Positions 1 to 6,080 of a DNA stretch of 6,477 nucleotides are shown piece after piece. The DNA lies in assembly GCA_020050375.1 (NCBI GenBank), contig JAGVKR010000666.1, positions 1 to 6,477 of the forward strand, read 5' to 3'. This DNA comes from Planctomycetales bacterium. Its GTDB lineage: Bacteria; Planctomycetota; Planctomycetia; Planctomycetales; Planctomycetaceae. The notes under the pieces were generated by a model. The model had not been told where the DNA came from. It saw only the letters and a list, made by a program, of their open reading frames with translations, and ran no database searches. A program made the translations under genes and the position numbers. Each line of letters begins with the position of its first letter. Within the stretch, counting starts at the first letter, position 1.

Positions 1-706
1 GATCGAGGCGCACCGGCGTTTGCTCGGCGGCCAAGGCCAGCGACCCGATTGAATAATTCTTGTTGTTCGGGTCGACATTGATCTGGAGCGGATCGTACGC
101 GCTCCCGAGGAACCCGCCTCCCTGGCAGGGAGTGTCGACGACATTGTGAAACACGAACGGCAGCGCGGCGTGCGCCGCTGCCACAGGCGTGTCGCGACGC
201 ATGTAACTGACGCCCGCCGCATAACACGGAAAGAATTGCGGAATCGGAGCGAACTCTTCGCGATCGCCGACGGGAGACTGCCGCCCCGTCAGCGATTCGG
301 TGGACGCCGAGTCGTGCAGGCGGTTGTTGTGATGCATGCTCCGCACGAGGGCCACCTTGTGCATCACTCGGGCCATGTGCGGCAGATGCTCGCTGATCGC
401 CAGGCCCGGAACGGAAGTCGAAATCGTCCCGAATTCGCCGCGAACTTCCTTCGGCGCGTCGGGCTTCGGATCGTATGTCTCGAAGTGGCTGGGACCGCCG
501 TAATAGAAGACGATGATGCACGCGCGAATCTTCGGCGACAGACGCACCGGCTGATCGGCCGACGCGGCACGGGCCCACAACAGGCTGGCCAGATTCAGCC
601 CCAACCCGCCGGCAACTCCCTGGCCCAGCAAGTCGCGGCGACGCCAAAGCGGATGCTGCGAATCCAAATGCTGGAGTCGTTCGTCCCCGCCCGATCGATG
701 CGGCAT
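1..706 (-). CDS. DUF1501 domain protein with Tat-type leader, 3' part cut by window edge
   Basis: The first 235 residues of an open frame that leaves the window at the left edge. DUF1501 proteins usually run to roughly 400-480 residues, so about half is visible. Residues 20-50 look like a twin-arginine leader: RRRDLL at 22-27, a Gly/Ala/Leu-rich hydrophobic stretch at 28-45, and an ASA-like cleavage end near 48-50. The mature part shows family hallmarks: GGPSHFETYDPKPDAP at 70-85, RGEFGTISTSVPG at 89-101, SEHLPHMARV at 105-114 and the His-rich MHHNNRLHDSAS at 124-135. The ATG at 706 has a GAGG Shine-Dalgarno at 717-714 with a 7-nt spacer. The family is related to the sulfatase/alkaline-phosphatase fold, is exported, is strongly expanded in planctomycetes, and often pairs with a DUF1549/DUF1553 cytochrome-like gene; none is visible here. 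Its substrate is unknown. The 169-bp spacer from the upstream block suggests its own promoter. Confidence 0.93.
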   Translation of the reverse strand, partial: MPHRSGGDERLQHLDSQHPLWRRRDLLGQGVAGGLGLNLASLLWARAASADQPVRLSPKIRACIIVFYYGGPSHFETYDPKPDAPKEVRGEFGTISTSVPGLAISEHLPHMARVMHKVALVRSMHHNNRLHDSASTESLTGRQSPVGDREEFAPIPQFFPCYAAGVSYMRRDTPVAAAHAALPFVFHNVVDTPCQGGGFLGSAYDPLQINVDPNNKNYSIGSLALAAEQTPVRLD

Positions 707-724
707 ATTCTTTCCTCACAACCG

Positions 725-746
725 TTGGGTGGGCTTGGCCCACCAA
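725..746. repeat. REP-like hairpin between the SxtJ-like gene and the DUF1501 gene
   Basis: The arm GGTGGGC at 728-734 pairs perfectly with GCCCACC at 738-744 around a 3-nt loop. Allowing one bulged base, the stem extends to TTGGGTGGGC (725-734) and GCCCACCAA (738-746). It sits in the spacer between the stop at 876 and the DUF1501 start at 706. No T-run follows on either strand, so it is not a classical intrinsic terminator. It resembles short GC-rich intergenic palindromes, and may act in transcript end formation or stability. Only one copy is present in this window. Confidence 0.5.
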
Positions 747-875
747 AACCGTACCGGCGCTTCCATCCGCCGCCGCCACTCCCAAACTCACATCAACTTC
801 GCTTCATATCATTATCGCTGAACGGCCCACACGTCGCCAGTCCGACTCATGAGCGATTCCGATGGCTCAATGGCC

Positions 876-1277
876 TCAGCCCATCCGTCGTAACATCTCC
901 TCATCCACCGGCGCGCTTTGCCGGTGGTGCCAAAAACTTTGCGATTCTGTGCCGCGCCGCAGGCGGAGTGGATCCAAAAGCCAGACGATCGGCACGAACA
1001 GAGGCACCAAAAGCAGGTAGCACAACCCGAACACGATTGTGGTCATCACCCCGCTCAGAATTTTTGCAAACCGCATCCACAGGTTGTAGCCCGCACGGGT
1101 GCAGTGGATTCCACCCAGCAGCGCCAGGACGGCGCACACGATCGCCAGCGTTCGGACCCAACTGAGCCCACCACCCGAGCCGGACCAGGAAATCGTCAAC
1201 CCCAGAACGGCGAGAATTCCGAGGGCAACGGTCGTGATCCGCGTGACCCGCGCGCCGATCAGTTTTTCGGTGCTCAT
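876..1277 (-). CDS. SxtJ-like membrane protein
   Basis: A 133-residue hydrophobic protein. Membrane segments are visible at about 14-31, 40-58 and a long 70-101 stretch that may hold one long or two short helices. The third segment ends in DPLRLRR (102-108), followed by a polar tail of about 25 residues. The pattern of a YNLW-F-K-like approach, a long helix and a DPL-basic ending matches my recollection of the SxtJ family, named after an uncharacterised gene beside the carbamoyltransferase gene sxtI in the saxitoxin cluster. The ATG at 1277 lies 7 bp after the stop of the DUF5989 gene, so translation is probably coupled; only a weak GAG precedes it. Position behind the carbamoyltransferase gene supports the call. 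The molecular role is unknown. Anchoring or assisting the carbamoyltransferase at the membrane is inference. This appears to be the last gene of the block. Confidence 0.85.
   Translation of the reverse strand: MSTEKLIGARVTRITTVALGILAVLGLTISWSGSGGGLSWVRTLAIVCAVLALLGGIHCTRAGYNLWMRFAKILSGVMTTIVFGLCYLLLVPLFVPIVWLLDPLRLRRGTESQSFWHHRQSAPVDEEMLRRMG
905..927. repeat. 8-bp perfect inverted repeat inside the 3' end of the SxtJ-like gene
   Basis: CCACCGGC at 905-912 is the exact reverse complement of GCCGGTGG at 920-927, with a 7-nt loop. It falls about 30-50 bp before the stop codon of the SxtJ-like gene, in codons for the polar tail. It would form a strong GC hairpin in the mRNA. There is no U-tract after it, so a terminator role is unsupported; 3'-end protection of the transcript or coincidence in GC-rich DNA are both possible. 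Confidence 0.4.
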
Positions 1278-1284
1278 GGCTGTC

Positions 1285-1515
1285 TCACAACAGGGGATAG
1301 ATGAAGGGGGCCAAAGGCCCGACAGTCGCGGAAAACACCAAGAGAGCGGCGAGAACCAGCAGGAGCATGATCAAGGGGAGCAGCCACCACTTTTTATCGC
1401 GCTTCACGACGAACAGCATGTCGGCGCACAGGCGACCGAGCCAGCCGCGGCGTGCCGGCCGCGCCGGCATTTTGTCTGCGGGCCTGGCCGTTACATTCAC
1501 GTTTTCTTCTGCCAT
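1285..1515 (-). CDS. DUF5989 / SxtK-like small single-helix protein
   Basis: A 76-residue protein. Residues 1-24 are polar and Pro/Ala/Arg-rich. A membrane-proximal part follows (GWLGRLCADMLFVVKRDK, 24-41), then KKWWLLPLI (41-49), one transmembrane helix (about 44-64), and the ending VGPLAPFIYPLL (65-76). The basic-KKWWLLP approach and the APFIY-hydrophobic ending are what I recognise as DUF5989, a family typically next to carbamoyltransferase genes. SxtK of the saxitoxin cluster is similarly tiny. The start ATG at 1515 is chosen because AAAGGTG lies 6-12 nt upstream and because a longer in-frame reading would run back through the methyltransferase coding region. It starts 53 bp after the carbamoyltransferase stop and ends 7 bp before the SxtJ-like start, so the three are almost certainly one transcript. 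Function unknown; a membrane partner of the fusion enzyme is inference. Confidence 0.85.
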   Translation of the reverse strand: MAEENVNVTARPADKMPARPARRGWLGRLCADMLFVVKRDKKWWLLPLIMLLLVLAALLVFSATVGPLAPFIYPLL

Positions 1516-1568
1516 GACTGCACCTTTCGTTTCCTGTTGACGTTCGGATTGGGTCGGGCGGTGGCGCC

Positions 1569-4238
1569 TCAGCGTTTGCGGGCCCATACGACGAAGAATC
1601 CCGGATTGTAACGCCCCTGACGGAGGGCCTGCTCGGAGATCGCCGTATAGCGTTTCTCGGCTTCGATCAGCTCCGCCAGGGAGGGGAGCGGCTTGAACTG
1701 ATTGATGCTCGTGGATTCCATGACGAAGCCCTCCCCAGCCAGCAACGCGTGAATCTCCTCGAGCGTGTGCTGCGTTTCGTGCGGATGCAAAACCTGATCG
1801 CGAAACCACGAGAGCAGGTGCGTCGCGTCGCTGATCTGCGGATTCAAACGCCGGAACTCGGCATGCAGCTCCGCGTAGCTCGCGTCTCCGTTGCGAAACC
1901 TGGCGAAATGATCGAGAAATGGCCGGCGCCCGTAGTGGTGGTACAGGCCCAGGTGCAGATAGCCCCCCGGCGCCACCCAGCGCAGCGCCTGCCGGATCGC
2001 CGCATGACAATCGGGCGTGTGGTGCAGGACGCCCAGCGAATTCACGACGTCAAAGGGTATTTCCGGCTCGAACGAGAACAGGTCCGAGCGGTGGAAATCA
2101 ACCCGTTCGCCGTTCGCCAGCAACCGCGCGACGGCCTGTGCCTGGCGCAGCGCCTTGGGATTGATGTCCAGCCCGACCAGAGTGTGGGGGTAATAGCTGG
2201 CGCATGAATTGACGAACCAACCGGCGCCGCAGCCAACGTCGAGCACTCGCAGCCCGGTGTGCGTCCGCAGGTGTCGATCGAGGCTGGGATACTCCCGAAT
2301 CCGGTTCTCCCGGAGCAACTCGACCGACGTGTCGATCGAGTTCGAGTAGTAGTTGAACGGCAACTCCTTGTAGAAGGCGAGGACCTTTTCGGTCGTCTCG
2401 GCAGGGGCGCCAGCCGGCCCACCGGTGTCGAGAATCGAGGCACGGGAGAGGTCGGGTTCGGTCCACTCCTCGCCGATCTGCTTCTCGAGGGCGTCGCTGC
2501 GGGCGTATCCTGCTTCGACGTTCAGCTCGGGTCGCGGTTTTTCGGTGACCAGGCAATTGCCCAGGACGAGCAGATCGATGCCGCTGTCGACGAAACAGTT
2601 GTAAGCGTCTTCCGGGGTGCAGACGATCGGCTCTCCCCTCACGTTGAAACTGGTGTTGAGGACCACCGACGCTCCGACGCGGGAGGCCATCGCCTTCAAC
2701 AGCCGGTAGTAGAGGGGGTTGATTTCCTCGGTGACCGTCTGGACGCGCCCGCTGCCGTCCTCGTGCGTCACCGCCGGAATGCGGGCCCGCGCCTCGGGGC
2801 GCACGGCCGGGACCTTGAGCATGAAAGGCATCTCGGTTCCCGGTTCGACGTCGAAGTACTTATGGACATCCTCAAGAGGCACTGCCGGCGCAAAGGGACG
2901 AAAATATTCCCGGTATTTGATCTTCCGGTTGATGATTGCCTTCATCTGGGGGTTCGTCGCGTCGGCGAGGATCGACCGCGCCCCCAGAGCACGCGGGCCC
3001 AGCTCCATCCGACCACGACACCAGCCGACCACGGATCCGCCGGCCATGGCGTCGGCGACCCGCTCGACCAACTCGGCGTCGTCGAGGCGTTCGTGCGGAA
3101 TCTCCTTGAGTTGCAAGAAACCGCTCACCTCGTCGTCGAATTCAGGACCGAAGTAAGCATGCTTCATCTCGGGCGTGGGCGGGTCGTTGAACAACTCCTG
3201 CGACACCAGCAGCGCCGCGCCGACCGCTCCTCCGTCGTCGCCCGCAGCCGGCTGGATCCAGACGTTCCGGAAGATCCCCGCCTGCTCGATCTTCCAGTTG
3301 GCAACACTGTTGAGACCCACGCCCCCCGCAATCACCAGATTCTCCGACCCGCTGCTCCGCCTGGCCTCGCGTGCCAGCCCCAGAATCATTTCCTCGACGA
3401 CGACCTGGCCCGAGCGTGCCAGATCTTCGTGGTGTTGCTCGATTTCAGCCCTGGCTTCCCGCCGCGGAATGCCGAAAAGTCTCTCCCACCGCCGATCGTC
3501 GGTCGTCCAATGGGCCGAGTAGTGATGCTTGAAGTACCGCATGTTGAGCCGAAAGCTGCCATCCGGCTTCATTTGCACGAGCTCGCGAAACTGATCGACA
3601 AACTTCGGTTTTCCGTAGGGAGCCAACCCCATGACCTTCCATTCTCCGTCGTTGACCTGAAATCCGAGGTAACTGGTCAATGCTGAATAAAGCAGGCCCA
3701 GCGAGTGCGGAAAATGAATCGCGCGGTCGAGTTGAATGTGACGCCCGCGGCCTACCCCCATCGCCGTCGTTTCCCATTCGCCGACGCCGTCCATCGTCAG
3801 GATCGCCGCCTCGTCAAACGGGCTGCAATAAAATGCGGAGGCGGCATGACTCAAATGGTGCTCAGCGAAAAAAATCTCGCCGCGATAGCCCGGCAGGTGC
3901 TTCTCGATGACGCGATAGATGTTGAATTTCGACACCAGAAAGTTCGGCAGACGTCGCGTGAAAATCCCCAGCCCGCGGGGCCACGTTTGCACGAGCGATT
4001 CGAGGATCCGCATGAATTTGGTGAGCGGTTTCTCGTAGAAGACGATTGCGTCCAGCTCATTCACCGACGCCAGCCCGGCCTCTTCGAGGCAGTATTCGAT
4101 CGCCAGTTTGGGGAATTCGTTCGTATGCTTGCGCCGGCAGAAGCGTTCTTCAGCGCCCGCGGCCATGATCTGGCCGTCGCGCACGAGGGCCGCGGCGCTG
4201 TCGTGGAAATAGAAGCTCAACCCGAGTGTTGTCGCCAT
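1569..4238 (-). CDS. O-carbamoyltransferase (NodU/CmcH/SxtI-type) fused to a C-terminal SAM methyltransferase
   Basis: 889 residues with two enzymes in one chain. Residues 1-350 are the N-terminal carbamoyltransferase domain (Kae1/TsaD-like fold). They carry AEHHLSHAASAF (125-136, HxxxH = H127/H131), MDGVGEWE (149-156, D150), GGVGLNSVANWK (305-316) and AAGDDGGAVGAAL (331-343). By analogy with TobZ and Kae1, the His and Asp residues are candidate metal ligands. Residues 395-570 are the C-terminal carbamoyltransferase domain: GRMELGPRALGARSILAD (409-426), FRPFAPAV (446-453), NTSFNVRGEPIV (528-539). These use carbamoyl phosphate and ATP to carbamoylate a hydroxyl group. TobZ-like enzymes end near 570. 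Here a linker (about 575-615) leads to a class I methyltransferase: FYKELPFNYY (622-631), motif I VLDVGCGAGWF (665-675), GLDINPKAL (689-697), NSLGVLHHTPD (733-743). The substrates of both activities are unknown. The ATG has GAGGAG 8 nt upstream. No frameshift is seen at the junction. Confidence 0.95.
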   Translation of the reverse strand: MATTLGLSFYFHDSAAALVRDGQIMAAGAEERFCRRKHTNEFPKLAIEYCLEEAGLASVNELDAIVFYEKPLTKFMRILESLVQTWPRGLGIFTRRLPNFLVSKFNIYRVIEKHLPGYRGEIFFAEHHLSHAASAFYCSPFDEAAILTMDGVGEWETTAMGVGRGRHIQLDRAIHFPHSLGLLYSALTSYLGFQVNDGEWKVMGLAPYGKPKFVDQFRELVQMKPDGSFRLNMRYFKHHYSAHWTTDDRRWERLFGIPRREARAEIEQHHEDLARSGQVVVEEMILGLAREARRSSGSENLVIAGGVGLNSVANWKIEQAGIFRNVWIQPAAGDDGGAVGAALLVSQELFNDPPTPEMKHAYFGPEFDDEVSGFLQLKEIPHERLDDAELVERVADAMAGGSVVGWCRGRMELGPRALGARSILADATNPQMKAIINRKIKYREYFRPFAPAVPLEDVHKYFDVEPGTEMPFMLKVPAVRPEARARIPAVTHEDGSGRVQTVTEEINPLYYRLLKAMASRVGASVVLNTSFNVRGEPIVCTPEDAYNCFVDSGIDLLVLGNCLVTEKPRPELNVEAGYARSDALEKQIGEEWTEPDLSRASILDTGGPAGAPAETTEKVLAFYKELPFNYYSNSIDTSVELLRENRIREYPSLDRHLRTHTGLRVLDVGCGAGWFVNSCASYYPHTLVGLDINPKALRQAQAVARLLANGERVDFHRSDLFSFEPEIPFDVVNSLGVLHHTPDCHAAIRQALRWVAPGGYLHLGLYHHYGRRPFLDHFARFRNGDASYAELHAEFRRLNPQISDATHLLSWFRDQVLHPHETQHTLEEIHALLAGEGFVMESTSINQFKPLPSLAELIEAEKRYTAISEQALRQGRYNPGFFVVWARKR

Positions 4239-4246
4239 CTGCCACT

Positions 4247-4252
4247 CTCCTC
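4247..4252 (-). promoter_or_regulatory. Ribosome binding site of the carbamoyltransferase-methyltransferase gene
   Basis: GAGGAG on the minus strand, 8 nt before the ATG at 4238. It fixes the start of the fusion protein at MATTLGLSF, which matches where NodU/CmcH-type proteins begin. The 108-bp spacer back to the SGNH stop (4347) holds no in-frame ATG. Confidence 0.7.
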
Positions 4253-4346
4253 GATCCCTCGTACGCCGGCACGAAGCCCCGGATTTGGCCCGCCACGGTC
4301 TGGTCAGACTTGCCCACGGGGCTGTCGCACCGAGTTACGCCTTCTG

Positions 4347-5729
4347 TCATTTGTCCAATGGCACGTTCGCCTTCTCAAGAAATGAGGCAACCGCGCTGGC
4401 AACGACTTCGGACCCGGCATCGTTGAAATGGACAAGGTCGTAGAAACACCTCTCACCGTGGGGCACGACGCCTGCCAGATCAAAGCATTCGATATTCTCA
4501 GCCTGGCAAAACTCCAACAGATTTCGGTTGTACTCCTGGAGAAGAAGCCAGTGCTGGGCTGCTGACCAGCGCGGGCTTCCCGCGGACCGAACGTCACCGA
4601 TATTGAGCCAGTAGTAGCTTGGAAGCTGCCAACGGTAATCCTCAGAGTCTTCGAACCGGAGGGGCTGCGTCAGAAAGATCATACGCACATTGTTCGATCG
4701 TCCGATGTCAACGATTTGCCGCAAATTCGCGCGAAACTCGTCCAGTTGCGGCAGGACTTGACTCAAATCGGCAGGAAGCGGCGGGGGGGGCTCGCGGAGT
4801 GGCACAGTGTCATTGCCTCCCTGGCCATGACGATCGACGCGAATGGTCTCCTTCCTCAAAACCCGCTTCCAAATGAGCGCCAATTCGAGGACCCGGCAGT
4901 GGCGCCGAATGAAACGAAACATCAGCCGAACCGGGTCGCTGGCGCGCGTCGCACTGAGATTCGAATCGAGGTCGTAGCCATTGCCGTGCACCCGCGCCTT
5001 TTCATTCAGTGAAAGGCAGAAGTCGTTGCACCCGACGAGCAAGATTACGGCGTCCGGTTTGATTTTCGGAATCACCTCCCGCATGAAAATCAAATGCCCC
5101 CGGGTGGAGTGACCATCGAGACCGCCGTTGCCCACCCACACTTTCGGATGGTTTTTCTTCAGTTTTTCCTGGACCAGATAGGGCCACGCCTGCTTGTCGT
5201 CCAGAAAGAAACACTGTGTCGTGCTGCCTCCGATCGTGACAAAGGTGTAGTAATCGCTCCAGGCTCTCGGTGGCTCATCACCGCGAAAGCCCCAGGCATT
5301 GGTCGAGAATATTCCGCTGGGCGACACGCCGGGCAGTTGAATCTCCATCCCGGCGCGATACCAGGGACGAAGGGGCAGCGCGGGATGAAAGGGACTCGGC
5401 GGAGATATCACCCGCACCGCCAACTCGAGAACGAGCAGGCTGAAGATCGTCGAGATCACGAGAAACAGGATCTTCGACGTGACCTGCTGCAGCCGGCCGC
5501 GCCAAGCCGTCCTCCACAAGCACGCCCCGATCGCGGCCGCATAGATTGCCGCGACGACGCAATACCCCTTGGTCGCTCCGCCGAGCGTGCGCTCGCTCAA
5601 TGCGACGCAGAGAAAGAATAGAGCGCTCGCCAACGCCAGCACGATTGTCGCGCCCCAGAAGAGGCAGACCGGTCGACTTTGCGAAATGGGATTCGGTTCC
5701 GACGGAAACGATGCTTGCGGAGTTTCCAC
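4347..5729 (-). CDS. Membrane-anchored SGNH/GDSL-type hydrolase
   Basis: 460 residues, numbered from the GTG at 5729. Three transmembrane helices lie at about 22-44, 54-72 and 85-108, followed by a presumably extracytoplasmic catalytic domain. All four SGNH blocks are visible: Ser169 in TIGGSTT (165-171), glycines in VGNGGLDG (199-206), Asn235 in LLVGCNDF (231-237... NDF), and the DxxH pair Asp431/His434 in YDLVHFNDAGS (430-440). A long insert with a Pro-rich stretch (about 313-319) separates the Asn and His blocks. SGNH enzymes are Ser esterases or acyl/acetyl transferases and hydrolases; with membrane anchors they often act on surface polysaccharides. The substrate here is unknown. The frame opens after a TGA at 5765-5763. 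A TTG at 5747 is also possible but lacks a Shine-Dalgarno, whereas the GTG has GGGAG 9 nt upstream. It is the first gene of the carbamoyltransferase block; such hydrolases recur beside DUF5989/SxtJ genes as I recall. Confidence 0.92.
   Translation of the reverse strand: METPQASFPSEPNPISQSRPVCLFWGATIVLALASALFFLCVALSERTLGGATKGYCVVAAIYAAAIGACLWRTAWRGRLQQVTSKILFLVISTIFSLLVLELAVRVISPPSPFHPALPLRPWYRAGMEIQLPGVSPSGIFSTNAWGFRGDEPPRAWSDYYTFVTIGGSTTQCFFLDDKQAWPYLVQEKLKKNHPKVWVGNGGLDGHSTRGHLIFMREVIPKIKPDAVILLVGCNDFCLSLNEKARVHGNGYDLDSNLSATRASDPVRLMFRFIRRHCRVLELALIWKRVLRKETIRVDRHGQGGNDTVPLREPPPPLPADLSQVLPQLDEFRANLRQIVDIGRSNNVRMIFLTQPLRFEDSEDYRWQLPSYYWLNIGDVRSAGSPRWSAAQHWLLLQEYNRNLLEFCQAENIECFDLAGVVPHGERCFYDLVHFNDAGSEVVASAVASFLEKANVPLDK
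4783..4790. repeat. Eight-base G/C homopolymer inside the SGNH hydrolase gene
   Basis: A run of eight G on the plus strand, read as C8 on the coding strand, coding for part of a Pro-rich stretch in the insert between the Asn and His blocks of the SGNH protein. The frame is intact at this length. Gain or loss of one base would remove the catalytic Asp/His block. Confidence 0.6.
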
Positions 5730-5738
5730 GAGCGCAAT

Positions 5739-5743
5739 CTCCC
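5739..5743 (-). promoter_or_regulatory. Ribosome binding site deciding the GTG start of the SGNH gene
   Basis: GGGAG on the minus strand, 9 nt upstream of the GTG at 5729. The alternative in-frame TTG at 5747 has no purine-rich site before it. No ATG exists in this frame until well past the membrane helices. Confidence 0.5.
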
Positions 5744-5747
5744 GCAA

Positions 5748-6080
5748 TTTCGGAAAAGCGGATCACCCCGTCACGTCATGCGCACACTCGCTCCCTCGAT
5801 AATACTTTCCCGTAATTCGAATTCGTCCGCACAGGCCCTTGGTCCTACAGAGGTCCATCGTACTGCGGACCGAACGCGGAAATCCACAATATTTCCGAGG
5901 ATGGGCACGAGATCGCAGATCCCGATCGGACCGTCTCTCCGGCTCTCGCCAAGGCTCTGCTTTCAGGGCACTTCCATAGGCCGGCAAGGCACTGATGCAC
6001 GTTCGTGATTGGAAAGGGATGCAGTTGCGAAACGACGACGTGTTGATAGGGTTAGGAGAACCGATTGAGTCACGGGTTCG
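5748..6080. other. Non-coding stretch upstream of the SGNH-carbamoyltransferase block
   Basis: About 330 bp where I see no convincing gene on either strand; the short frames here have unremarkable composition and no recognisable motif. It should contain the promoter of the block. The best -10-like hexamer on the minus strand is TATTAT at 5804-5799, about 70 bp before the GTG, but no matching -35 box is evident, so I do not call a promoter. A 10-bp palindrome AATTCGAATT (5814-5823) and a 7-bp hairpin (5877-5897) are the only clear structures. Confidence 0.55.
5877..5897. repeat. 7-bp hairpin upstream of the SGNH gene
   Basis: CGGAAAT at 5877-5883 and ATTTCCG at 5891-5897 form a perfect 7-bp stem with a 7-nt loop, about 150 bp before the SGNH start. 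No T-run follows. It could be an operator-like dyad or a remnant of the upstream gene's 3' end; there is no further evidence. Confidence 0.35.

Noticed and set aside
811..816. GATAAT on the minus strand as a -10 box for the DUF1501 gene
   Set aside because: One mismatch to TATAAT but no acceptable -35 at 16-18 bp, and planctomycete promoters are poorly defined; not strong enough to list.
146..1165. 339-codon plus-strand frame at the left side
   Set aside because: It lies antisense to the DUF1501 and SxtJ-like genes, is rich in Arg/Pro/His as expected of a GC-rich antisense frame, and shows no domain.
2259..3686. 475-codon plus-strand frame opposite the carbamoyltransferase
   Set aside because: It is fully antisense to conserved catalytic motifs of the carbamoyltransferase; length is explained by GC-rich mirror coding.
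876..4238. A saxitoxin-type biosynthetic cluster
   Set aside because: Only the carbamoyltransferase/SxtJ/SxtK-like parts are present. No polyketide synthase, amidinotransferase or oxygenase genes are visible, and these three families occur outside saxitoxin producers.
4150..4350. 66-codon minus-strand frame whose ATG overlaps the SGNH stop (ATGA)
   Set aside because: It runs in another frame into the well-supported start of the carbamoyltransferase gene, has no recognisable motif, and the carbamoyltransferase has its own strong ribosome binding site. The ATGA overlap alone is not enough.
4800..4816. TGGCAC...TTGC resembling a sigma-54 promoter on the plus strand
   Set aside because: The spacing between the two elements is 7 rather than 5 bases, and it lies inside and antisense to the SGNH coding region.
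5799..5804. TATTAT on the minus strand as a -10 box for the SGNH-carbamoyltransferase block
   Set aside because: Position is reasonable but no -35 hexamer is recognisable at the proper distance.
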